Below, in pieces: positions 39,330 to 48,200 of a stretch of DNA of 64,000 bases. Both the position numbers and the translations under genes were made by a program. How positions within the stretch are numbered: the stretch's first letter is position 1; each line of letters opens with the position of its first letter. Source of the DNA: Pyrocephalus nanus (Eukaryota > Chordata > Aves > Passeriformes > Tyrannidae); the NCBI GenBank assembly GCA_038380795.1, contig CM076267.1, positions 11,763,501 through 11,827,500 on the forward strand. The letters are read 5' to 3'. The notes under the pieces were generated by a model. The model saw only the letters and a list, made by a program, of their open reading frames with translations, did no database searches and was not told the DNA's origin.

Positions 39330-39400
39330 TGTGTGCGGGTGCGATTATACACACGCTTGTGTGTGTGTACAGCGGGTGTAGATGGGCTTATATATATGGA
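39330..39400. repeat. TG/TA-rich simple-sequence patch
   Basis: Short runs of TGTG, CACA and TATA units. A matching TG/TA-rich patch lies at 39650-39735 on the other side of the CR1 copy, suggesting one simple-sequence tract that the CR1 entered. Confidence 0.55.
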
Positions 39401-39628
39401 GGTTTAGGGTAGATGTCAGGAAAAGGCTTTTCACTCGCAGGGTGGTTGGGCACTGGAGCAAACTCCTCGGGGAAGTGGTCACAGCAACAAGCCTGATGAA
39501 GTTTCAGGAAGCGTTTGGATGATACTCTCAGGCACGTGGTGTGATTCTTGGCATGTCCTGTGCAGGGCCAGGAGTCAGACTCGATGATCCTGATGGGTCC
39601 CTTCCAACTCAGCAAAAAATGTTAAATA
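39398..39628 (+). mobile_element. CR1 LINE 3' end, relatively well preserved
   Basis: The order of hallmarks is intact: TAGATGTCAGGAAAAGGCTT, then CACTCGCAGGGTGGTTGGGC, then ACTGGAGCAAACTCCTCGGG, then CAGGCACGTGGTGTGATTCT, and finally GACTCGATGATCCTGATGGG followed by TCCCTTCCAACTCAGC. This is the typical avian CR1 tail in direct orientation, truncated at its 5' end. It is better preserved than the other copies here, so probably younger. It lies directly beyond the CpG island. Confidence 0.92.
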
Positions 39629-39649
39629 AGATTGTAATCTAAAAATTAA

Positions 39650-39735
39650 AAAAGTGTATATAAGCCCATTTGTGTATATGTACAGACAGCATAGACATGT
39701 ATGTGTATATATGTACGCTTAGGTGTATGTACAGG
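39650..39735. repeat. Degenerate TGTATA tandem tract
   Basis: Imperfect repeats of GTGTATAT and TGTACA units after the CR1 copy. See the TG/TA patch at 39330-39400. Confidence 0.6.
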
Positions 39736-40276
39736 GAGCTGGGTTGTGCTGGGACAACCCTGGTGGCACCACCTCAGAATCCTGGCTGTACCTGATACTT
39801 CCAGGCATGACTGACCTCAGTGCTTCTCCAAAAGCTTAGAGAGAAATGTCTCATACCAGCACAATCCTGGTCTATAGGGTCTTGCCATGTGTTTCATATA
39901 CAGGGTACACAGTATGTTCAGTATGTAATGTATCTTTTTGTAGCTCATAAATGTAGTTAATCAGAGGGGGCTTTCTGATTTGCAGCCTGTCCTGAAGCTT
40001 CCCTCAAATAAGGTGTCTTTCCATAGGTTTCAGTTATGTTATGAAAGAGTTGAGTTTAATTTCTGCCAGTGAATAATTAAGCAGCTCCTACTGCACATGT
40101 TTTCTAACTGTAATTGTAATAATTGCAATTAATTAGAAATGTTAATTACAGCAAATACTGCAGGAGTTATGTATATGGTTTGTGTACACCGGACATGTAT
40201 ATGTATGAATTTAGCATTGTGCAGCAATTACAGTGCTGTAGTGCACACTAAAACAGTGTCTATCCTATGCTTGCAG

Positions 40277-40355
40277 GTGGTTCTCCTGGGGATTGACATC
40301 ATTTCCGCACTCGTGTCCCGCTTGCAAGATCGCTTCAAGGCCCAGATTGGCACAG
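40277..40355 (+). CDS. CLASP1: CLASP1 coding exon 2 (residues 66-91 plus one base)
   Basis: The acceptor is ttgcag ending at 40276 and the donor is gtgagg at 40356. The frame continues phase 0 and reads VVLLGIDIISALVSRLQDRF, then KAQIGT. The length, 79 bases, leaves phase 1 for the next exon. These residues form a HEAT helix pair of TOG1. Differences from human, as remembered, are conservative (Met/Ile, Leu/Ile, Thr/Ser). Confidence 0.96.
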
Positions 40356-40588
40356 GTGAGGGGTCTGTGTGTGAATGTCCTTGGTTCTCTGCTGGCATCC
40401 CCTCTGGCTGCTGTACACAAAGCTTGGTTTCTCCCCAGGAGAGCACTCAGGAGGCTCTGGGTGGTTTCAGGCTCAGCTGAAGGGCAGCAGGTCTGATTCA
40501 TCCACTGGGTGGGGGGAGAGCAGAGGAGCTGTGCCACTGTGTCAGTTTTTTCCTGAGGGATTTGGATGTTGCTGTTTTCTTTCCTCAG
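40356..40588 (+). other. CLASP1 intron (233 bases)
   Basis: A short intron with donor gtgagg and acceptor ttcctcag, phase 1. No feature is seen inside it. Confidence 0.9.
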
Positions 40589-40692
40589 TGCTGCCAAGTT
40601 TACTTGATAGACTGGGAGATTCTAAAGACTCCGTGAGGGAGCAGGATCAGACCTTGCTGCTGAAAATCATGGAACAAGCTGCTAACCCTCAG
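40589..40692 (+). CDS. CLASP1: CLASP1 coding exon 3 (residues 92-126)
   Basis: The first two bases complete a split Val codon. The exon reads LPSLLDRLGDSKDSVREQDQ and then TLLLKIMEQAANPQ, ending in phase 0 at donor gtatgt. The LPSLLDRLGD..VRE pattern is the classic HEAT-repeat signature of TOG domains, with the Asp/Arg ladder in the intra-HEAT turn. The length of 104 bases fits the neighbouring phases. Confidence 0.96.
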
Positions 40693-41193
40693 GTATGTTC
40701 GACAGCCCTCTACAGCATGAGTGACTGGCTGTGTAAAAAAAAGAAAACTTTTTTCTGTCAGTCTTTTCTCCTGTGGTTCTTCTGAAATGGCTTCATCTCC
40801 CTACACCTTGTTATGAGATATTTGCCTCACTTGAGAACACTGTTGCATCATGACAGGATACACATGTGAGTGTGAGTGTCAGTGGATTTCCCAGGGATGG
40901 GATGGGGTGTGTAGACGTCAGAGTAGTTGTGCTGGGTCTTTGGAAGGTACTTGCTTTCTGTAAGTATGAATATTGTTTTAAGTAGTGGGGCGTTACTGTG
41001 GAGTCAGCATAGAACAAAGAATTAGTCAGATCTAAAAGTGTCTTGCTACTTCTTGTCCTGTTCTACTTGGATGGGCCTAAATCTTACATTTAAGCTCCAG
41101 AGATGGTGTGGTGTATGTCTGCTGGAAGAGAGAATCTGTTTCTTCCCCCACTGTCTGTTTTTCCTGTCTCACTCCCTCTTGTGTCTTCCACAG
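40693..41193 (+). other. CLASP1 intron (501 bases)
   Basis: Donor gtatgt, acceptor cttccacag, phase 0. The acceptor is preceded by a long pyrimidine tract. No gene or repeat is recognised inside it. Confidence 0.88.
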
Positions 41194-41285
41194 TACGTGT
41201 GGGACAGGATGCTGGGAGGATTCAAACACAAGAATTTTCGGACAAGAGAAGGGATTTGCCTCTGCCTTATTGCAACACTCAATGC
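41194..41285 (+). CDS. CLASP1: CLASP1 coding exon 4 (residues 127-156 plus two bases)
   Basis: Reads YVWDRMLGGFKHKNFRTREG and then ICLCLIATLN, with two bases of an Ala codon. Donor gtaagt at 41286 is a perfect consensus. The WDRM..GFKHKN.R.REG segment is a highly conserved CLASP TOG1 turn and helix; in other TOG domains the equivalent Trp and basic residues line the tubulin-facing edge. CLASP TOG1 is regarded as non-canonical for tubulin binding. Confidence 0.97.
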
Positions 41286-41372
41286 GTAAGTGAGAACCTT
41301 CTGCCAACCGGTGTTGTGTACGCAAGCCTGCTCTGTGATTCACAACGGTGCTCTTTTGTTCTTTATTCCCAG
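41286..41372 (+). other. CLASP1 intron (87 bases)
   Basis: A very short intron near the lower size limit for vertebrate splicing, phase 2, donor gtaagt and acceptor ttcccag. It suggests exon-pair recognition by intron definition. Confidence 0.92.
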
Positions 41373-41448
41373 ATCTGGAGCTCAGAGTTTAACACTGAGT
41401 AAGATAGTGCCACATATATGTAACTTACTTGGAGATCCAAACAGCCAG
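41373..41448 (+). CDS. CLASP1: CLASP1 coding exon 5 (residues 157-182)
   Basis: The first base completes the split Ala codon. It then reads SGAQSLTLSKIVPHICNLLG and DPNSQ. The exon ends in phase 0 at donor gtaagc, 41449. It forms the last part of one HEAT repeat and the first helix of the next; KIVP.IC.LLGDPN is the family pattern. Confidence 0.96.
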
Positions 41449-43759
41449 GTAAGCTTTTGCTGGAAGTCACATCTAAAGGTTGTGCTGATTGCCTTGTTGG
41501 TAAGCAGGGCTATGCATTCTGGCTGGTAAATCAGCTCATTGTGCTGCTGGTGAGCTCTGAACAATGCTGTGCATGAAGAGCCCTTTGCTGGTTTTGAAGA
41601 GGTATGATTTGAAATTTGTCCAAACCAGCATATCAATTACTCCAGGAGTTCAACAGAATAACATGAATCTGCAGGTGAGATGAACAGAGCAGGAAGTCTT
41701 TGTGAGAAAGGAACTCCTGTGCCTTACAGCCTTGAATACAGGGGATGTTTCAGGGCTTGGTGCAGCACCCCTCACCTTCAGACAACAACCAGTCTGTGCA
41801 GGGAGAGCAAAAGGGACCAGTGAGACAGCCTGGCCGTGTGTGCTGCCAGAAACTGTACAGGAGTGTTCTCAGCAGGGAGTGAACACAAGTGTATAGAAAC
41901 CTTACATCAGCAGTGCAACCCAAATGAAAATACAACTGAATAAAATTTGTTCCTTCTATGTGCCTTTTGTCCTACTTAAAGTTAGATGCAAGTATGCGAG
42001 GTTAGTGAGGAGAGGGGGATGGGGAAGCAGGGTTCAAACCCCTATCGTGTAATGTGCACTAGCAGTTTTTCAATAGCCCTGTTGGCTCCCCTGCCAACAT
42101 GAGTGACACATAATGGGGCCCAGGTCTGGAGCGGGTGTTCAGCTGTAAGGAGGTGTGGGCTGTCCAACTGGGGAATGGGTTTCCCTTGGCTCTGGGGAGT
42201 TGGCCATATTCCCTTGGCTGTCAGGGCCTCCCCTCTCTGAAGAGGAGGACTGAGTGTGAAACAGCCTTCCCTTGCTGCTTGTGCCAGTGCAGGAGGATAA
42301 ATCCATTATTCCGAGAAGTTTCTGAGAAAGTTTAATATTCAGGGTCCTCAGGTTCTGAGCTGAGACTAAGCAAGCTGTTACCCTTCAAGGGGATACTGGG
42401 TTTAGGGCTTGGATGTGTTGAACAGCCAGATGCCTTGATCCTGCCGTGAGTGAGCTGTTGAGTGAACTGGGAAGTTGGTGTTCCCTCTGCACTGCCTCTT
42501 CCTTGTACCTGGCACAGCTCATTATCCCGTATCCAGCTGCAGGGAGAAATGGGGCTGATCTCTCCCTTTTCTTCTGGATCTGTATTCTCGTCCTCAGAAA
42601 GCCCATGCCTGAACTGATCAGACACAAAATCGCTGTCCAAGTGGGTCCTGGTGGAACAGGGCCTGTCCTGGGGCAGGGGCTGGTCCTGGGCTCCAGTAGG
42701 GCTGCTGTGCTGCTGGAGCCTTCTGAGGGCTGGGAGAACTGCTGCTCGGTCACTGCTGCCCTCTCTTGGAGAGAGAGGACAGAGAAACACATCCAGGTCA
42801 AGTCCTTTGTTGTGGGTGTGGGAGCTGTTCCATTACAGCTCTTTTCAGGAGTGCTTTTGTTGTTTTCAACTAATGCAGTTGCGTAACCCAGTGTGCATCT
42901 GGTGTGACAGCAGTATTTAAACTCTGATGACCTTCTCAAAAATAAAATTGGGATTGAGTCGAGTGTTCAGGTTTTTTTTTTTTACTAGGAAGCAGGGCAC
43001 ATGTGCCTGCCCTTTGAATCTTACCTATAGGCAATTCTAGCTTGTGTCCACAAGATACTCCATGTCTAGTCACAAGGTGTGCAGGTGTGTAGGTAACTGC
43101 CAGACCATCTTCTGAGAAGCAGAAGTGCCCAGCTATGTAGGTGTTTCTTCAGGCAGATAGTTTACCTTCTCTGCCTCCTGTGTGTGGTGGAGGAAAGGGG
43201 GTTAAGTACAGAAAGGTGACACTTTAATCAGATTCATGTCTCTTCTGTTGTCTGGAAGGAAGGATGTGCTCAGCATCTTTGCATTCTTGCAAATCAGTTT
43301 GGAAAACATGCAAAATTAATGGTGACTCAAGTGATTAATTACTCCTCCCTCCCTCTGTGTTTTGTTATCAACATAGAAACATAAGTTTGTAAGACAGATT
43401 TAAAAGTCAGTTTGTTTTATAATGCCCAAGTAATACAAGGCCTATACGTGTTTCTCTCCTTTTTTCATCCAGTAAATGTACCTATTGCACACAATGGGTT
43501 GAATTTGGCAAAGGCAGCTAAGCTCCCTATGGATGAAACCTTTCATCTTATGCCTTCACTGCCTTTTCAATTAAATTAGACCTGCTGATACTGCTAATAT
43601 GTGAAATGCAGGGTTGGAAGCTCCTTCATGAACCTTGTGGTAATGTCTATAGTGGCCCCTGTTGCTGAGAAACATGCAAATTTAGTTCTCCAAGGTAGGA
43701 CAGGACTTTAGTTATTTAAATTGTAAAGGTGATTGATTTCTCTCGTCTCTCACATTCAG
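41449..43759 (+). other. CLASP1 intron (2.3 kb)
   Basis: Donor gtaagc, acceptor cacattcag, phase 0. GC content is raised at 42.1-42.9 kb, where several frames on both strands stay open by chance. There is a T run at 42972. No RNA gene or mobile element is recognised. Confidence 0.85.
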
Positions 43760-43857
43760 GTTCGAGATGCAGCAATAAACAGCCTCGTGGAAATTTACAG
43801 ACATGTTGGTGAACGTGTAAGGGCTGATCTCAGTAAAAAAGGATTACCACAATCTCG
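43760..43857 (+). CDS. CLASP1: CLASP1 coding exon 6 (residues 183-214 plus two bases)
   Basis: Reads VRDAAINSLVEIYRHVGERV and then RADLSKKGLPQS, plus two bases of an Arg codon. Donor gtaagt is at 43858. VRDAA...L.EIY.HVGE.VR.DL is the diagnostic HEAT motif near the end of CLASP TOG1. No residue of the family core looks lost. Confidence 0.97.
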
Positions 43858-44202
43858 GTAAGTTGAAAATGTCCTTATGTCTTCACTGCTTTTGGCCTTC
43901 ATTTTATTACCTTCCTGCCTGCCTTTAGAAGGCTTTGGGAACTGTAGGAGTGAACCTTTTCCTGGGATCAGGGTCTGATTTTTCTTCATCTCAGAAACAC
44001 TCAGGCTTCATTTAATGTGGATCCTGTGCCTTTGCCCAAGTATGCCACAGCATCTGTGGAAAACCAGTAAAATTATTACAGGTGTTTAGTTAAATGATTT
44101 CAGATTAAATTATTTAAGATTTTTTTCTATATGCTCTGCATGTGTAGAGAGGACACTTCAAATTAGCCTGTGTTTGTGCTAAAAGACACAGTAAAAGGTT
44201 TT

Positions 44203-44285
44203 ATTAAAAAAACCCAAAAACACACACCAAAAAAGAGTCCCTAAAAAACCCAAACAAAACCCAGCCAACCCTACATCAAAACCAA
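44203..44285. repeat. A/C-rich low-complexity tract
   Basis: AAACCC, CACACA and AAAACCC-like units, rich in A and C on the plus strand. No element is attached to it that I can recognise. Confidence 0.6.
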
Positions 44286-44929
44286 AGCTGTGTTCCTCTG
44301 CTCTGCCATTTCAGGTAAGAAAGCTGCTCTGCATCTTGCCTCCAGTGCTCAGGGTGGAGCATGGTTAGACCTGAGGCTGGAGGAGATGGCAGCTTGTCAG
44401 GGCACAGAGGGAGGGGAAGAGGTGGTTTTGGAGGTGGGGTGCACGCAGATGGAGGCAGCACTGTTGCCCCTTGTTCTCCAGTGAAAACATCTGCTCCCAC
44501 AATTTGGCTCAAAGTAATAAACTCTCTGGGAAGGGATAATGAGAGGTGATAGGGATCTTCTGCTCCACCAGGCTTGTGACATAAATGGGAAAGTGTCAGG
44601 GGCAGAGACAAACGTTGTGTGAAGTTGTTTGTTAGGTGTTTGTCTTGTGGTGTTTCTGCAGATAGTTAAGATAGGCAAAGTGGTGATGAACTGGAAATGC
44701 ATCTACAATTAGCCACGTCACATCTTCAGCAATGTAGTATTTCCAATTAAATCTCTTACACCTCTTTAGTATCAGTTGTTTCTCAGTTTTTCTAATCAGT
44801 TGTTGCATGTTGATATTTTTTTTTTAAATTTTAAAATAGCTTCCTTCCACACTGACACTTCCACCGTGCTCCCAATGAGCTGAGTGAAACCAAATTTGTC
44901 CGATAACATCTTGAGATGTTAGAAAATAG

Positions 44930-45098
44930 CTGCCATGGGAAGTGGTGGAATCACTGTTCCTGGAAGTGTTTAAGAGCCATGTGGATGTAGCACTTCAGGA
45001 CATGGTTTAGTAGTGAACACGGTGGTGCTGGCTTAAAGGTTGGACTCGATGATCCTAGAAGTCTCTTCCAACCTTAGTGATTCTATAATTCTTATATT
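44930..45098 (+). mobile_element. CR1 LINE 3' end
   Basis: The hallmarks are in order: GGTGGAATCACTGTTCCTGG, then AGTGTTTAAGAGCCATGTGG, ACATGGTTTAGTAGTGAACA, GGTTGGACTCGATGATCCTA, then TCTTCCAACCTTAGTGATTC and the TATAATTCT-like terminal repeat. This is the avian CR1-Y-like tail in direct orientation with its 3' end preserved. It sits unusually close to the next exon's acceptor (45149). Confidence 0.92.
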
Positions 45099-45149
45099 CC
45101 TAAAAATAAATTCAGTTGTTCATTGTGTATTCATTTAACTTCCCAACAG

Positions 45150-45217
45150 GTTGAATGTAATTTTTACAAAATTCGATGAGGTCCAAAAATCTGGAAACAT
45201 GATCCAGAGTTCAGGTG
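45150..45217 (+). CDS. CLASP1: CLASP1 coding exon 7 (residues 215-237 plus one base)
   Basis: The first base completes the Arg codon. It then reads LNVIFTKFDEVQKSGNMIQS and SG, plus one base. This covers the end of TOG1 and the start of the Ser-rich linker. The preferred donor is GTG|gtgagt at 45218. A second donor three bases upstream (CAG|gtggtg at 45215) would remove one codon without changing frame. The following exon, expected to encode the acidic DKNFDDEDS-like linker, is not in the window. Confidence 0.94.
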
Positions 45218-48200
45218 GTGAGTAGAAGTACTTCTATTCTCTTTCGGTGTTTTTAGCAATTTTCACTAGTATTTTGCTTACTTTAGTAACAAGTGTTTAT
45301 TACTGCTTTTCGTATTGATAAGCTTATGAACTAGAAAATAATCTTAGTAGGTATCACTCCTTGTTTAGGAATAGATTTTTGAGAGAATTCTTGGTGAGGA
45401 AATTCATCTTTTGCCAGCAGCTGAGTAGAGCAGAGATGAAGAACCTGAGTTCAGAACTGCAGGTTCCTATCAAGCTCACACCCTCTGCAAGGCCAAGAGC
45501 AGGAGAGGTGATGGCCCCAGTCATTCCCACCGTGCTCTCAGAAGCCAAGAGGGCAGAGAGGTCTTTGCTCTTTTAAATTGGAAAAAAATATCCTTTTCAC
45601 TTCTAGGCACCATTTTTGTTTCCATATCTGTTTTTAAATACTGTAAACTTCATCCTCGCAGGAAATAATAAAATCAACTTATTTGAAAATCCTGAAGTTA
45701 TAGTTTGGATTATTCAGAAGTGTGATGTGGTATTCTCTTGTATGTTTGGGAGCAATGAAGGCCTAGTACAGGTTTCTCAAATGGAATGGGTTAAAATTAT
45801 GCCTTTGCATAATGTGGGAAAATTTTGTCTGTACAGCTAGATGAGGCTTACAGGAGTAAAAAAGTGCAGTTGAGAAACAGGTGACTTGTACTTCTTTGAA
45901 AGGGGGGGAAAGTGAATATTTAATCCCTTAGCAAACTTCTTAAGGTTGACAACGTCCAGGTGATTGCTCTGAAATCCTAACTGAAACTGAAGCAAGCTTA
46001 CTGCTGATTCAACTTCTCTGCTTTCCACTTGGCTGGGATAAAGTAAAATTTTTTGCTAGCAGTGAAATAGAATGGGCTTTCAAAAAAAGAAAAAGCAATT
46101 TGATGCATCATTGTACTGTGTGTGTTGCTGCTGTTTGGAGTTCTATGAGACAGACTTGTGATCTGCAGTAAGACATATTGCTTTATCTAAAGCACCTGTG
46201 TATTAGATCTTCTACTTATAGGCTTCATTGGAAACTGTTTTTTCCTTTATACCCCTTTGTCACTGTTTTGGTGAATTTGAAGATTTAACTTTTTGCACAT
46301 CGAGTGCCATATGATCCCCATCTCCTGTCCTTGACTCCACTGACAGGCTTTTAGTACTTCCAGTCACAAGTACTCCTGTCTTCCTCACCATGCTTAACCT
46401 GAGCCTCTGGTGTCTCCCTGTTCTCGCTCGTGCTGTGGCTGGATGCAATCCCTGGAGCCTGTGTGTGTGTTTGCATTTCTCCTCCATTGCATCTCCTGTG
46501 TGGACACTGAGACCAAAAAGTAGCCGGGGGAAAAGGAGATGGTGAGAGTGGAGGAGTGGTAGGGGGCCAAAGAGAGCAAAGGATAAGATTTCCTATTGCT
46601 CTGCCAGAACATTTTCATCTTCCCTAACAATGAAAAAGTCTGTAGTTGCAGAGTTAAAGCAGTTCTCATTTGTTAAGCTAATTTGCAGCATTACTTATTA
46701 ATATATTTTGTGTGAGTGTTTGAGGGGAGGGTTGCGTTTCCTGTAATGCCATAGGCTGGTTTGTTTCTTCCTTGCCCCCCAAGCATGGCACAAACACAGC
46801 ACACATGCTTGTCATATCTCATGTGTCAACAGCTCTGTGCAACTTTCAGTTTATCTGGGGGAGGTTGTGTAAAGCCAGCGAAGGAGGCTTATCTTCACCC
46901 ATGGTCGCAAGTTTGTTATGGCCTAGAGACAAGCTAAGTTTTTTCTTGTGTCCCTGACACCTTCTGCAGCTTTTGAACAAGGGTGACACTTTCAGCAGTT
47001 GTCAGAGTCACCAGGGAAGGTGATGATAAATATTGCACATCCAAAAGATTTGCCTTTCCCAGGAAATAGTGGAAATAGCTCTTAGTTTTGTTAACCCTTT
47101 GAGTCTGGCAGAGTGGTCATATGGGTGAGTGAGTCTGTGCTTTTCTGGCGGGGGGCCGAGAGCAAGGTGTTGGCTGAAGGGTCACTCCTAACTGAGCAGT
47201 GGAGTTGTGCTAATTACAATGAGACTTGAAAGGGTTTGTCCAACCTGTCTTACTGCAGAATTGGACAGGTGGGAAAGCAAATCTGGCTTCTGGAACAGTG
47301 GAATATGGTGAAAACTGGTCTCCTGGCTCTGAGACAAGACTACAGTTTTGAATAACAGTTTCCTCTACCAGTTCACTGAGTATTCAAGTAAAAGAAAGCA
47401 ATTGCAGCAGCACTGTTTGAATATCAGGAGTGTTTTGGAGATAAGGGAGTTGCTGTAAGTTGTTAAGAGTTCCTGTCTTGTTCCCAAGACACAAACAAAC
47501 AGAAATCTTACTTGGACTGCCAGAAAAGCAGCTTAAAATAGTAGGACACTTTCACAAACCTAAGAATAAATGCAATAAATGAACTCTAATCAGATTGTGA
47601 ATTTCAAGTCTCTGAAAACAATTTGTGTTTTGTATTTATGTATCTTTCTATGTTGTGGTCCATTAATGCTTCTTTGAGTTTATCTTGAATTGTTTATTTT
47701 TTTGGCTAGGCTTTGTTTTTATAATTTAGTAACACAAGAATCAAATGCATAGTGGGGTGGGGGAGGTTTGCATAGTAATCTGAGGTGTTTCATTTAGTCA
47801 GAGGGAGGTTTTGGCATGCCCAAGTATGCTGCTTGTTGCTAGGCTACCAGCAGCCCTTATAGCTAGAATATGAAGTTAAAATCCACGCTGGATTTCTCGA
47901 TGATTCTCAGTGCATCTCTGTTTTGTTATTTGGCATATAATTAGTCAGCCTCTTGAAGCAAAAATTATAGTTTTTCTCCCTTTGGGCTTTCAGCAAGCTA
48001 ATTATTTTCTGTGTAACTGCTTTTGCTAATTATGCAGATGCCTTATTCCCCTGGGACAAATACATTTTCAGCATGAAAGAGCCAATAATTGCCAGCTAGT
48101 CAGCTGCTGTCTTCGTGTGGCATTGTGTGATGATCTTTAGTTGGATGTGATACAGAGGGAGAGGCTATTGGACACAGACTCCAAGGAATTCATGCTACAC

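Larger units (their letters stand above)
6764..40276 (+). other. CLASP1 intron (33.5 kb) hosting the U4atac snRNA locus
   Basis: The donor is gtaaga at 6764 and the acceptor is ttgcag ending at 40276; both are U2-type and in phase 0. From 6764 to about 37.6 kb I see no exon or RNA gene: it is intron with CR1 fragments (listed separately), T or A runs (13739-13757, 30000-30016, 36779-36798) and a GTTTT repeat at 11242-11262. From about 38.47 to 39.31 kb it holds a CpG island with an antisense snRNA gene. The rest, 39.63-40.27 kb, is TG/TA-rich and AT-rich intron. Confidence 0.85.
43858..45149 (+). other. CLASP1 intron (1.3 kb)
   Basis: Donor gtaagt, acceptor tcccaacag, phase 2. It contains an A/C-rich low-complexity stretch (44203-44285), a T run near 44817, and a CR1 tail whose end lies about 50 bases before the acceptor. 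Confidence 0.9.

Noticed and set aside
42332..42939. Overlapping long frames on both strands in the intron after coding exon 5
   Set aside because: At least four frames stay open together, which points to base composition rather than a gene. None has a recognisable domain.
6764..45217. U12-type (minor) introns in the host gene, which would link U4atac to its own host
   Set aside because: All seven donors seen (gtaaga, gtgagg, gtatgt, gtaagt, gtaagc, gtaagt, gtgagt) are U2-type; none has the RTATCCTT donor.
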